DNA from: Micropterus salmoides
Lineage: Eukaryota > Chordata > Actinopteri > Centrarchiformes > Centrarchidae
Direction: 5' to 3'
NCBI RefSeq assembly: GCF_014851395.1
Contig: NW_024044459.1
Span: 19,168,664 to 19,232,663, forward strand
DNA length: 64,000 nucleotides
Every line of letters starts with the position of its first letter. Positions within the stretch are counted from its first letter, which is position 1. Under the pieces are notes generated by a model. It did no database searches and was not told the DNA's origin. It was given only the letters and a program-made list of their open reading frames with translations. Below are positions 14,301 to 22,809 of the stretch, piece by piece. The translations under genes were made by a program, and so were the position numbers.

Positions 14301-17300
14301 GCGCAAACACTAAAAACAGAGTGTCATGTCAGATCTTACGTTTGCAATGTCCAATCTACACCAAACTCGGGGACCTTATCTGGCACGCCCTCCCGAGGGG
14401 TTGTGTGAAATTTAGCGTCAATCTGCCTCTAGGTGGCGCTATTAAGTAGAATTCACATAACACTCCCATAGACATACATTCATTTCACATCTCCGCAACC
14501 CCTTTCATTTATAACTATAAATCATGGATGGCGGGCCCGGGCTGACTCGCGCGCCCTCCGGGGGGCCCAGGGGAGGCGGCTTGCGCCGGGAGGCTTGGAT
14601 CCCTCTTACAACTGCTTGCAGTTCTAGTTATTACTATTATTAGTATGCAGATTTTTTCATTGCACACCATGAAACCAATGGAGCTAGATATATTAAGGGG
14701 TATCAAGTCCCTTAAGTTAGTGTCAGAATATGTGTATAATAATGTGATGGCAGACATGCTTTATCTACCAATTACATCAAGTGCATATCCTATAGGCCAC
14801 TTAAAAGTGGGACACAAAAAAGATTTTGAGTACTGGTGAGTATTGGTCTTTAGCTGACATCTGAATCCGGGCTTATCGCGTGACATTTTACGTCCTACTC
14901 ATATCTTCATGATTACAGTCCAGCAATGGTCTGCAGAGGATACTGTAACTTTGGTGTATCAAAAATAAAAGAAAATCCTACTCACGCAATAGGAGGACTG
15001 CACTGTTTTAGGCACCTCGCTTACAGTTACTAACTGGGCTCCTCACCTGCCAAACTTTTGGTTTTTCATGTGGTTCCAGGCAGCTCGCGTCACCAAGAAG
15101 GAGCCTCTCAAGTGAACTCTTTGAATAAGGTCTGAAATGGAGAGGAGGAGGAATGACACATTACATTATACACTTCTGTTATTTCACATTGATAGCATTG
15201 TGGATCTGATCCAGCTTACAGTAAACGTTCACACATGCAATCTGTTTTTACAGACATGGAGATAAAAAAAAATAACAAGTTAACAAGTATTGCTTTACTT
15301 ATAGCATGGTGGCACAGTTTGATTATGACAGTGATTCTCACTGTGTCATGACCCCCATCATCACAGGCTGAAAAAAGACATTTCCACCCCACCACCATAC
15401 TCCGATTTAATTCTTATCATTAACAATATTAAGAGTGTAACAAAAGCAAAAAAAGCCAAGTTGAAGTTTACTGAAATAAAAGAAACAACTCTTTTTTATT
15501 TTATTTCCCTAAATAAATTAGTCCCCCAGTGGGCCAAGCCCCACAGTTCAAGAGCTGCTGGATTATGAGGTGAGCCAAGCGAAAGGAAATAATGTTATGA
15601 CATGAGATGACCCCATGCACAGCAGGAGTTAAAGAGAGTGAAGTGAAAAATCTGAAATAATTTAATTACCCCAGTCCAAATCACTCGTCCTGGCAAATGA
15701 CCGGTCACGAAGTATCCTTGGCAAAGAAAGGGAGGAATTAGTGTTTTGTGACAAAACTTAAGGTTCTCTTCAACATGAGTATAGCCCATACTATTGCAAT
15801 CAAACAGCCTCTCTAAAAAGAGCAAAAAGTGTGATAATTTTTGTGAAATGACTTACCCGGCATTGTTTACGACAACATCTGGACAAAAAGATATTTTACC
15901 AGATTTAGTTCAATAATTACATCAAATAGCAGTAATGGCATTACTAACAATGATGGCCACAGTATTACCATACAAATACAATACTCACCTATTCTTCCAA
16001 ATGCATCCAGTGCTGTTTTGATCAATTTTTCTCCATCTTCTACAGAATCTGTGCATGCATGACAGAAGACATTATTTTATATTTTTTGTATAGTAAGAGT
16101 ATATCCATGTGTATTTTAGCATCAGTTATACTGTAGATTTGATTCTTGGATACATTTTTTCTGGTTGTATTTAGGTTTAGAGTTTAAAATAATGTGCAGA
16201 ATTAATGTTACAATGACATAACAGGTAGGTCAAATAACATTTTGTTATGTACTATCAAAAGTTGCAAGCCTCCCTCACGTGTGCAGCATGTTGTGTAATA
16301 ATAAATGGCAAGTTACCTTTTCGAACAATGATACCGATTACTAGGCATTGAAGTTTGCTATAAACCAGACAGAAAGTGTGCCAAACGTTCTGGTAAATTA
16401 TATCTTTGTATTACATCCACAAACCAATCTGCCGTGTTCAAAACTACCTATGAAACACATTGGTCACAGTGTTGTCATGTTTTGTTCTTTAAAACAAAGT
16501 TTCTTTGATTAGATATGCAAGATGCACATAGGCGATACATTTGTCTTCAATACTCGCCAACAGCTTTATCAGTGAGCTGGTCAGTCTGACAGAATTTTTT
16601 GAGTTTAAAAATTGAAAAATTGAATACAACGAGCTATGCAAGAGAGAGAAAAAAAACAGATTGAGATAATGAAATGTGAGTTTACAAAAAATTTTTAAAA
16701 ATAATAAAAGAGGGGACCACTTAAGACAAGAAGGTTAGTCCAAACTTCTCACCATAGTTCGCCACAGCCTTGCCTCCTTTGGCTCTTATCTCCTCCACCA
16801 CCTTATCAGCAGCTGCAGAACTCTTTCCGCCCCCTTTAATGTCTGCCCCAAGGTCATTCACTTTATTGCAACAAGAAGAAAAAGATTAGCAATAATAGGG
16901 TGAGTTCTGCAATTCTCCACAACTGATTAGGTTAGGGGAAGAGTGGAGCTAAGCAGATTCTTTGTCAGAGTTCAAGGGCAAGCTCGGTCTAGGTAGCAGG
17001 GAGAGTTATTATTTTGGGACGTTTATGCCGACATCTGCAACTGTGGAGTCCTAAAAAGTGACAGCATTACTGTGACAGTAAATGCAACGCGCTCTTTCTT
17101 TAGGACATGCCTCATTCTGGTAGGAGGTATAACTTATTTCCTAAATCATCAGATGCACCGATTCAGCCTTTTCTCTCCCAATAATGATTTCAATACCAAT
17201 TTTATAATAATGCTATTTTCTCCCCGCACCAGGTTTAAGATCTTTATAACTCACTGGGGGAAATAAAATTGTCTATTGTTTGTTGTTTGTATTTAAGTGA

Positions 17301-18479
17301 CACTTTTCACTGTGCTGTGACACTAAAAAGTCTGCCGCCCACTGTGGCTGAATGGACAGGAGAAATAACGTTATTTCATAATGACATAATTATCTGTGTT
17401 ATCTGTGGATCAGTCGTGGCACAGCTGACACCCAATCCACTTAATAAGATGTATCTGTGCCAAAACCAATCCAGTGTATGGGATCGGTGCACCCCTACTT
17501 CAGTCAAAACCAGGACACCTCTAAACCCACTGTCATCTCTAACAGTGAGCCATGCAGGTTATCACAGTATGCTCTCATGTCAGATAAATTAAAGATCACT
17601 GCTGGTGCTTATACATGTTGCTATAGGAATGTAAGGTAAAAATGTTGATCCAAATGTCAACATGCACACCACGGTCTCTCCATGGAAAACAAAAACGTCA
17701 ATTCAGGTTATAAAGGCTCAACTTTAACAGGCATTTCTTTGACTACATAAGATAAAGGCCTGGTGCCACTAACCACAGTGTATACACCATACATGTTGTA
17801 AAGAAATTAGGTATGAGGGGCTTAAAATGAAGTTTGTTTGTTTGTTACCTACAACTGAGGCGCCTCTTTCAGCAAAAGCCAGTGCATAGTCCCTGCCAAG
17901 GCCTGCGGAAAGAAAGACAGATGAGTAAAATAACAAAGGATACATCTAAAGAATAAAACACATCCAACAACAACCACTGTTCTTGCATGTGCCCTTTCAC
18001 ACACTTATTATTGCGTTAGATGTACTTTGCTCCCAGTGTTATTCATATGAAAAGGCTGATAAGTCTGTTGTTAGTCAAATCAAGTTCACGTTTTATAGTA
18101 AGATCCACAAATGGGGTTTAATTGTTGCAAGAATGTTCATCAGGACATGGTGGTAAAAGACAGTTTACTTTAACGACGTTGAGACTTGCAGCTGTTTCGC
18201 CAGTGTTAGCAGATCAGCAAGGCACCGAGGTGAAGTGCTGGGCAGCTTATACAACAGAAAGACCCGTGCACGAGCGGTTTTAACCACTTGGCTCACATAC
18301 TTATCTCCACAACTAGCAGGTTAGCATTCAGAGCTAACGTTACAAAACAGATTTAAGCGTATTCATTAGAATGAGCAACGATGACAGCCTAGCTAGCGTT
18401 CAGTAGTGTTTTGCACGGCGACTTTACCTCCTCCGGCCCCAGTGACAAGCACGACCCTCCCCTCGAATGACAAAGACAT
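360..18479 (-). CDS. hsd17b4: Peroxisomal multifunctional enzyme type 2 (D-bifunctional protein), 5' part, 12 exons
   Basis: Coding exons, in transcript order: 18428-18479, 17849-17902, 16753-16860, 15989-16048, 15857-15878, 15670-15716, 15047-15131, 10857-11044, 3044-3135, 2817-2841, 2549-2677, 360-463. All have GT-AG borders and compatible phases, totalling 966 nt or 322 codons. The product starts MSLSFEGRVVLVTGAGGGLG, a Rossmann cofactor motif of the short-chain dehydrogenase family. NNAG is at 96-99, and the catalytic set is Ser149, Tyr162 and Lys166 (YSAAK), two residues below the human numbering. Human HSD17B4 (about 736 residues) is a dehydrogenase, a 2-enoyl-CoA hydratase and an SCP2-like domain ending in a peroxisomal targeting signal. 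It oxidises very-long-chain and branched acyl-CoA chains. Only the dehydrogenase domain and the start of the linker are here; the gene runs off the left edge. No break is seen in the exons. Confidence 0.95.
464..2548 (-). other. hsd17b4 intron 11
   Basis: About 2.1 kb of AT-rich intron. Apart from the GT microsatellite at 2443-2489, I see no coding, RNA or recognisable repeat signal. Confidence 0.7.
2443..2489. repeat. (GT)n microsatellite
   Basis: An uninterrupted GT run of about 47 bp within hsd17b4 intron 11, about 50 bp downstream (in transcript order) of the exon 11 donor. Confidence 0.98.
2549..2677 (-). CDS. hsd17b4: hsd17b4 coding exon 11
   Basis: 129 nt encoding LRWERSQGCIVRQKNQPMTP and then EAVRDQWDKICDFTDATKPASVQ. 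It ends the dehydrogenase domain. Acceptor GTAG, donor GTTAGT. Confidence 0.92.
2817..2841 (-). CDS. hsd17b4: hsd17b4 coding exon 10 (25-nt microexon)
   Basis: 25 nt encoding VGAGWIGK plus one base, between TTTCAG and GTGAGT. The frame joins exactly to LRWERSQG in the next exon. Confidence 0.9.
3044..3135 (-). CDS. hsd17b4: hsd17b4 coding exon 9
   Basis: 92 nt encoding DILAFLKSEYVAPMVLWLCH and then EQCQENGGLFE. Acceptor TTTAG, donor GTATAC. Confidence 0.92.
3136..4279. other. hsd17b4 intron 8, part before the composite element
   Basis: AT-rich intronic sequence between exon 9 and the long inverted-repeat element. I recognise no gene or repeat in it. Confidence 0.6.
4280..4716 (+). repeat. 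Left long terminal inverted repeat
   Basis: About 437 bp, rich in short AT repeats (ATTTATAAA, ATTAGTAA). It matches 9735-10253 in inverted orientation with scattered indels and substitutions. The segment at 4740-4860 repeats part of it again in diverged form (GTTCATATGATCATTTAGAA). Confidence 0.75.
5030..5176 (-). pseudogene. Unidentified C-terminal coding fragment inside the composite element
   Basis: On the minus strand, 48 sense codons run uninterrupted from the LINE 3' end to a TAG at 5030-5032. The product begins ESLTGRCAFIVDNLTAETSK and continues with a lysine-rich stretch (KKDAKGVLTQVVKKLRLKK) ending ADDTWRNF. The composition looks like real protein rather than random translation. 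It starts abruptly where the LINE begins, so the upstream part may have been separated by the insertion. I do not recognise the family. It could be the tail of the element's own protein, a captured host exon, or chance. Confidence 0.35.
5303..5331. repeat. (CA)n microsatellite in LINE 3' UTR
   Basis: An uninterrupted CA run of 29 bp. Confidence 0.97.
5576..7828 (-). pseudogene. LINE ORF2 remnant: endonuclease plus reverse transcriptase, broken
   Basis: The endonuclease piece (7253-7828) contains VAVYIPTQA and then LIVL-stop-DFNRANL, where the expected GDFN glycine codon has become TGA near 7637. It continues NTLDHCYTT and LSDHCLVHLI. The linker piece (6823-7281) includes KPWFTAKLRQLCQ. Reverse transcriptase pieces follow: RKAPGPDGV, FVDFSSVFNTIIP, RSQQVRLGN, STGAPQGCVL, and FTND where an active enzyme has F/Y-A-D-D. 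The C-terminal end reads YFLRQLRKLNLPKKLLIHFY and QLLPSGRRY. Several frameshifts separate the pieces. The copy cannot encode an active enzyme. Confidence 0.88.
7829..8385 (+). mobile_element. Probable solo LTR
   Basis: A 557-bp segment starting TGTGATATATG and ending AATTCTCA. It has TG...CA ends and is flanked on both sides by ACAC, a possible 4-bp target duplication. An ATATATAAAG TATA-like motif lies at about 8222, roughly 160 bp before the 3' end, as in many LTR promoters. It sits exactly at the LINE break. No internal retroelement coding region is next to it, hence solo. The short duplication could be chance. Confidence 0.45.
8386..9734. other. Interior of the composite element, unassigned
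   Basis: About 1.35 kb between the probable LTR and the right TIR. The longest open frame (8843-9196, plus, 117 codons) resembles no protein I know and has an arginine/cysteine-rich composition typical of chance translation. If the element once encoded a transposase, it is no longer recognisable here. Confidence 0.5.
9735..10253 (-). repeat. Right long terminal inverted repeat
   Basis: About 519 bp, inverted relative to 4280-4716. The inner flank has a duplicated motif GTCCTCACTTTAGATG at about 9582 and 9713. The outermost 35 bp is nearly palindromic, so the two tips also resemble each other in direct orientation. Confidence 0.75.
10857..11044 (-). CDS. hsd17b4: hsd17b4 coding exon 8 (catalytic exon)
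   Basis: 188 nt starting RIIMTSSAAGIYGNFGQANY and continuing through the YSAAK active site to TVMPPG. It contains the catalytic Ser149, Tyr162 and Lys166. Acceptor GGCCAG, donor GTAAGC. It is the strongest single piece of evidence for the gene. Confidence 0.95.
11045..13189. other. hsd17b4 intron 7, right of exon 8
   Basis: About 2.1 kb of intron with no recognised gene. A short purine/pyrimidine-biased patch with a poly-A tract lies at 11857-11869. Nothing else is supportable. Confidence 0.55.
13190..14645 (+). repeat. Teleost interspersed repeat with two tandem monomers
   Basis: The element opens near TTTTATTAGGGGTCCAATGC and closes near TTGCAGTTCTAGTTATTACT, after a GC-rich patch at 14524-14600. 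Inside, CTCCGAAGCCGCAA.TCCGATC occurs at about 13591 and 14183, and TGATGTCAGATCTTA/TCATGTCAGATCTTA and CCCGAGGGG also recur, giving a period of about 590 bp. GGTGGCGCTA motifs recur as well. I recall this kind of element as common in fish genomes. Its class is uncertain, and the ORFs across it are incidental. Confidence 0.65.
14646..15046. other. hsd17b4 intron 7, left of exon 7
   Basis: 400 bp of intron. I see no feature beyond ordinary AT-rich sequence. Confidence 0.5.
15047..15131 (-). CDS. hsd17b4: hsd17b4 coding exon 7
   Basis: 85 nt encoding DLIQRVHLRGSFLVTRAAW and then NHMKNQKFG. Acceptor TTTCAG, donor GTGAGG. Confidence 0.93.
15670..15716 (-). CDS. hsd17b4: hsd17b4 coding exon 6
   Basis: 47 nt encoding GILRDRSFARTSDLDW. 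Acceptor CCAAG, donor GTAATT, a weaker splice donor than its neighbours. Confidence 0.91.
15857..15878 (-). CDS. hsd17b4: hsd17b4 coding exon 5 (22-nt microexon)
   Basis: Only 22 nt, encoding DVVVNNAG across its borders, which is the structural NNAG motif of the dehydrogenase fold. It is flanked by CCAG and GTAAGT. The phases of exons 4 and 6 require it. Confidence 0.9.
15989..16048 (-). CDS. hsd17b4: hsd17b4 coding exon 4
   Basis: 60-nt exon encoding DSVEDGEKLIKTALDAFGRI. Donor GTGAGT, acceptor CACAG. Confidence 0.92.
16049..16752. other. hsd17b4 intron 3
   Basis: About 0.7 kb of AT-rich intron with no repeat or RNA gene recognised. Confidence 0.55.
16753..16860 (-). CDS. hsd17b4: hsd17b4 coding exon 3
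   Basis: Encodes VNDLGADIKGGGK followed by SSAAADKVVEEIRAKGGKAV, closely matching the vertebrate family. 108 nt, acceptor AAAG, donor GTGAGA. Confidence 0.93.
16861..17848. other. hsd17b4 intron 2
   Basis: About 1 kb of intron. Two overlapping plus-strand open frames (17269-17592, 17457-17639) show no family signature and are taken as chance. Confidence 0.5.
17849..17902 (-). CDS. hsd17b4: hsd17b4 coding exon 2
   Basis: Encodes GLGRDYALAFAERGASVV and completes the cofactor loop begun in exon 1. Acceptor CCGCAG, donor GTAAC. Confidence 0.93.
   Translation of the reverse strand, partial: ALAGTMHWLLLKEAPQL
18428..18479 (-). CDS. hsd17b4: hsd17b4 coding exon 1
   Basis: Encodes residues 1-17 plus one base, including TGAGG of the nucleotide-binding loop. 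The donor GTAAAG follows directly. The start is the only in-frame ATG at the expected family position. Confidence 0.93.
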
Positions 18480-18650
18480 GACAGAAACTGAGATATTATT
18501 CTAGTTTCCTGACACTAGCAGCACAGCGTCCGCAACACGAGCAACTAAGCTTTTCAGACACAGCAGGGTGAACTTCTGCAAGTTTAACTTCCGCAATTAC
18601 GAGGGGCAGTCTCTGGAGTGACCAATCAGAAAGCAGGATAATATTAACCC
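18480..18650 (-). promoter_or_regulatory. hsd17b4: Probable hsd17b4 5' UTR and core promoter
   Basis: Directly upstream of the hsd17b4 ATG. A CCAATCA box (NF-Y type, works in either orientation) lies at 18622-18628, about 145 bp before the start codon. No TATA box is seen at a convincing distance. The transcription start cannot be fixed from sequence alone. Confidence 0.45.
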
Positions 18651-20204
18651 TGTTTTCACCACTGTTAGTACTCCTTAGATCTTATTTACGATACTTCATA
18701 AATATGTCTATTTATGTTAACTTTGTGAATGCCACTATCTTTTTATGAGTCTTTAATAACAAATTCTGTAAATATTTACTTCAGAACTGACTGATTGGTA
18801 CCTAATCACAGCACTTTTCACCATGTCTGCAACACAATTAGGAAATTATAAATAAATGGTGATAGTGAGCATGGATGGAGGTGGTAGGGATGATGCCGGG
18901 AGTAGTTCTCACTCTACCAGTAAAAAAAAACAAATGTTTATTGTATTCAAATATTATAGCTAACATTAAAAAGTTGCTTTTAATTTAAGATATACCTTTT
19001 TTATTTCCCCGTAGGAGAAATTCTGGTTGGCACAACAGCACAGACGCACATAAAAGAACAAAATACAATAACAGTAGAATCAGTAACATTTTACATTTAT
19101 ATATAAATACATACACAATCAATATATGTACAATACCAATCAATTTATGATAACAATTTTGAGTCTAAATGGAGCATTTAATGTATATATTTATGTGCCT
19201 CTCACACACTAACTCTACTGTTCCTTGTAGAAGAATTGAACAAGATATGATCATCATTAATAGGCATTGATTAAATTCAACTAATTCTTAGTGGTTAAGC
19301 TAATAATGTACACAAAGTGGCACTGCAAGTAAGAAAGATATTGTACATAACTGGTGAGAAAATGTCTCACAGCCTTGTTGTAATGATTTACAATCTGTGT
19401 CATGTTTTTAGCCAAAGTTCCACCAAAGGCCAGGCCAAGAAAGATGAGCAGCCTGTGCCAGTATGATACCAAGTCACCAAGAGAAATAACTTTTTTGTGA
19501 TAATCAGGATTGTCTTGGAATAAGAGGAAGTAAGATCCCGCTCTGTATGTAAAAAGTACAGGTTTACATAATGACAATACTGATGGCTCTGTTTCATTTA
19601 CAAAAAAGTGTTCAAGTAAGCTGAACTAGTGAGGTATCACGCAAAATACCATCAAGAATAACATGCCAACGTGTCTAAAATAGGTGTGGCCTAGGGGATG
19701 GAGCACTTGCTAATTTACAAAACAATATTACCTGTTTTAAACCTGTCATCCTTTAATTCTCTATTTTGTTTGCAAAAGTGAATCATATACACTTGATTAC
19801 ACTGGGCACCTCTTTGGCAAAACACACGTTAATATGCTCAAATAGGGCACATTTAATAGCAGCAGTTTTGTTTTTGTTATTAGGGAAAAGTTCTCCAGGT
19901 TCTTGTTATTGACATGTTTTTGTTCAAGTTAGTCAAAGTGAACTTGTCAAGCGTCCTGTTCAGGCTCTGGGAGGAGCAGGGGCGACTGTCATCCACTGAT
20001 TGCACAGACATTATTACAAGCTAGTGGGGATGTAATTAAGTTATTTTATCACAGCAAACACAACAGTTCACGTCATAAAACGAATAACCTTGAGACCTCT
20101 CTAAAGGGCGGCATGCCTGTGTGATGAAACAGCCAAAACTAACAGCAACTGTGCAAAGAGACAGAAAGAGAGAGAGAGATTTTGTATTTTATTTATTTAA
20201 TGAA
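18651..20204. other. hsd17b4-prr16 spacer, proximal part
   Basis: AT-rich spacer. Apart from the LINE 3' remnant at 18990-19095, I recognise nothing. Confidence 0.5.
18990..19095 (-). mobile_element. LINE 3'-end remnant
   Basis: On the minus strand it reads CCAGAATTTCTCCTACGGGG followed by AAATAAA. This resembles the common fish LINE tail 'AATTTCCC..GGGATCAATAAA'. Only the last 100 bp or so is present. Confidence 0.4.
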
Positions 20205-20310
20205 CTGCATGAAATGAATTGTTCCTTTGTATTATCTTTTAAGCTTTGGCAATATTGTTTTTTGACATTCACGCCAATAAAGCAAAATTCAATTGAACTA
20301 AAAAATTGAG
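20205..20310 (+). mobile_element. LINE 3'-end fragment, copy 1
   Basis: Ends with GCCAATAAAGCAAAATTCAA and then TTGAGAGAG. This is the same 3'-terminal pattern as the fragments ending near 21435 and 21925. Confidence 0.5.
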
Positions 20311-20406
20311 AGAGTGACAGCTCTCTCCACAGTCAGAACAAAGTTCTCAACAAAAAGGTACAGATTTTGATTCGCTCTCTGACCAGACTAAAATGCAACT
20401 ACTACT

Positions 20407-21079
20407 AGGGGAGACCGGGTATGGTTGTAACTGGGGAGAGTGGTAGCAACACCAATACCATCAATTAGAGATAAGGTAGGAGTCATGAGATCATTTTAGT
20501 ATGGTGGTTGTCAAGGCTGGAAACAGGCACATTCAGAATATACAGAGAAAAAAAAATTATTATGAGGTAAGAAAGTACATTTTTTGACCAAGACTATATT
20601 TTGTTTAGTATCTATAGGCCTACGATCTTCAACAAGAAGATAAAATTGTATGACTTATATTAGATTAAAATGTAGTTTCTTAGGCAACATGTGACACAGT
20701 TTTCCCCTGCTAATTTCAAACAACTATGCTAATACAGCTAGCTAAACAATGACTGACAGGGGTGGGTTGTAACACACCGCAACAGGGGACTTTCTTGATT
20801 TTAATATTTATACAGAGTGTCCTTTGCAGTCTCTGGGCCAGTTTTTCAAGCATATATATAATGTTGCATCTGTTTTTACTTCTTTTGTCTTATTATTACG
20901 ACATACCAGTGGGGTAGGTTGTAACAAAGGAACATTATGCATTTGACATCAACTCACGAGGTTTGCGATATTAAATTGTTGCCATTTGTAGTAAACAAAT
21001 GTGGGTACTTTGTATAAATGTTTGAGAACTCTAACTGAAACCTTCAGCTGAAGCAAAAAGTGTTACAACCGGTCTCCTA
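20407..21079. mobile_element. Inverted-repeat-bounded element, MITE-like
   Basis: The left end GGGGAGACCGGGTATGGTTG (then TAAC) is mirrored at the right by GTTACAACCGGTCTCC. GTTGTAAC motifs recur inside at about 20768 and 20919. The element is about 670 bp with no coding capacity. The match between ends is imperfect and I cannot identify a target duplication. Confidence 0.55.
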
Positions 21080-21299
21080 CTTGGAGAAAATAGTGTCAGC
21101 ACCACTGAAGCAGCAACATTAAGTTAGTGCACTAAGACAACCAGCACAACACATGACTGCCGTAGTTAGTCTGCCATACACTTTTTGTTTGTTTGTTTTT
21201 ACTTTTCACATTTGTTACTTGTGATTTTGTATTATTATATTGTTTCTTTTTTTTATTCTAAACATGAAATTACACACTTACACACACTAAATATTTACT

Positions 21300-21435
21300 G
21301 TTTTATTTATTTTATTTTAATTATTTAATGAATTGTATTTCTTCTTTTTTTCTCATGTCATTATTGAATTGTATCATCCTTTAAGTTCTTCTGATGTTCA
21401 TGCCAATAAAGCACATTGAAATGAAATGAGAGCGA
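21300..21435 (+). mobile_element. LINE 3'-end fragment, copy 2
   Basis: Ends GCCAATAAAGCACATTGAAA followed by TGAAATGAGAG. Same orientation as copies 1 and 3. Confidence 0.5.
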
Positions 21436-21559
21436 GGCATTTTCAAGATAAGTTATAGGCTATTTTGTTTTTTAGTTTTTGTTTGTTTTTTTCTCTCCTT
21501 CTTTTGTTTTTAAAATGTAATTTTATTGTTAAGGATATATACGTTTTCAAGTGGCCTTT

Positions 21560-21820
21560 TATTGTGGCCAGCCTAAGGCACACCTGTGCAATACCCATGC
21601 TGTCTGATCAGCATCTTGATATGCCACACCTGTGAGGTGGATGGATTATCTCGGCAAAGGAGAAGTGCTCACTAACACAGATTTTGACAGATTTGTAAAC
21701 AATATTTGAGAGAAAGGCCTTTTGTGTGCATAGAGAAACTCATAGATCTTTGAGTTCATCTCATGATGAATGGGGCAAAAACTAAAGTGTTGCGTTTATA
21801 ATTTTGTTCAGTATATATAT
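21560..21820 (+). repeat. Interspersed teleost repeat
   Basis: Contains CAGCCTAAGGCACACCTGTG, TATCTCGGCAAAGGAGAAGT and AGAGAAAGGCCTTTTGTG, and ends TTTTGTTCAGTATAT. I recall this block as a very abundant repeat in fish. No coding potential; class not assigned. Confidence 0.5.
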
Positions 21821-21834
21821 ATATATAGGCTAGG

Positions 21835-21921
21835 CCTAATGTTGTGAATTTCTGCTTTGGTAACATTGTTTACCTAAACATTCATGACAATAAAGCTAAT
21901 TGAAATCAAATGAGAGAAACA

Positions 21922-21981
<60 letters not shown>
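21835..21981 (+). mobile_element. LINE 3'-end fragment, copy 3, with (GA)n tail
   Basis: CATGACAATAAAGCTAATTG, then AAATCAAATGAGAGAAAC, then a pure GA run from about 21925 to 21981. The microsatellite probably grew from the GAGAG tail of the element. Confidence 0.55.
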
Positions 21982-21982
<1 letters not shown>

Positions 21983-22199
21983 ATCCTCTGCGCCCGGACG
22001 TTGGTTACTCAGACTCTCCAAGGAGGTTGCGATGGAGACAAGATGAAACTGACGGGTTGTTTTTCGGAGGAAAGTGCCTCTGGGGTGTCCTTACCTGGCG
22101 GCTTCCAGGGTTGTATCATTATCAGAATCGTATATTTGAGGAAAAAGGAGGAGTGTATTACAATTTTGTCGATGCCCGAGGATTATGGACCCAAACAAT

Positions 22200-22674
22200 A
22201 ACGACCGGCGGCGTAACGGGTTGGATAACTGCCTGTACACTTCTTGTTCTTTGTGGTCTTCTCTTTATTTACTATAGCTAACACGCCTTCAACGCATTCA
22301 TTGTGGACATTTTTTCTTCTTCTCAAAAATGTTGAATTTAGCGCTCTCTCGACGTGAAGGATATTCGTGGCACGTCATGTTTTGCTGTTGGACATGAAGG
22401 TGTAAGAAGCACAAATCTGCGGACGCCGTTTCGCAGACACTATGATACAATATTTTGACAAAACCCTCATTTTTTGTGTTACGCTCTATTGCGCATGCCT
22501 AGTGGTAGATACAGAACGCTACCCGACGCCACTTCGCTCCGTCCTGGCCGTGATGTAGGAGCAAAAGTGACGGGAGCGGAGGACTAAAATAATGCGTTGG
22601 CAAAGTAGCAGCGCGGCGACCAAAGGATTTGACTTTAGATCCTTCACGAAATAGATTGTGCCATAAACTGAAGC
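22200..22674 (+). promoter_or_regulatory. prr16: Probable prr16 promoter and 5' UTR
   Basis: Relatively GC-rich sequence just before the prr16 start codon. An NRF1-like TGCGCATGCC lies at 22490-22499. Several short GC-rich motifs (GACGCCGTTTCG, GGAGCGGAGGA) follow. No TATA box is obvious. Start site and extent are inferred from position only. Confidence 0.4.
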
Positions 22675-22809
22675 ATGTCAGGGACACCAAATGCAGAGGC
22701 TGAAGGAGTAGTCTCCAAAGTGAAAGTGAAAAAGGAGATCAAGACAATCGTGGAGAATTTGGAAACCATCCTGGGAGACCTCAAGGATGTAGCCAAAGAG
22801 CTCAAAGAG
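22675..22809 (+). CDS. prr16: prr16 coding exon 1
   Basis: 135 nt, exactly 45 codons, MSGTPNAEAEGVVSKVKVKK to KELKE. The AAGC before the ATG is a moderate Kozak context. Confidence 0.9.

Noticed and set aside
22001..22281. Two overlapping open frames just before prr16
   Set aside because: They start right after the GA microsatellite, match no family, and fit 5' UTR or spacer. A membrane-like C-terminus in one frame is not enough evidence for a gene.
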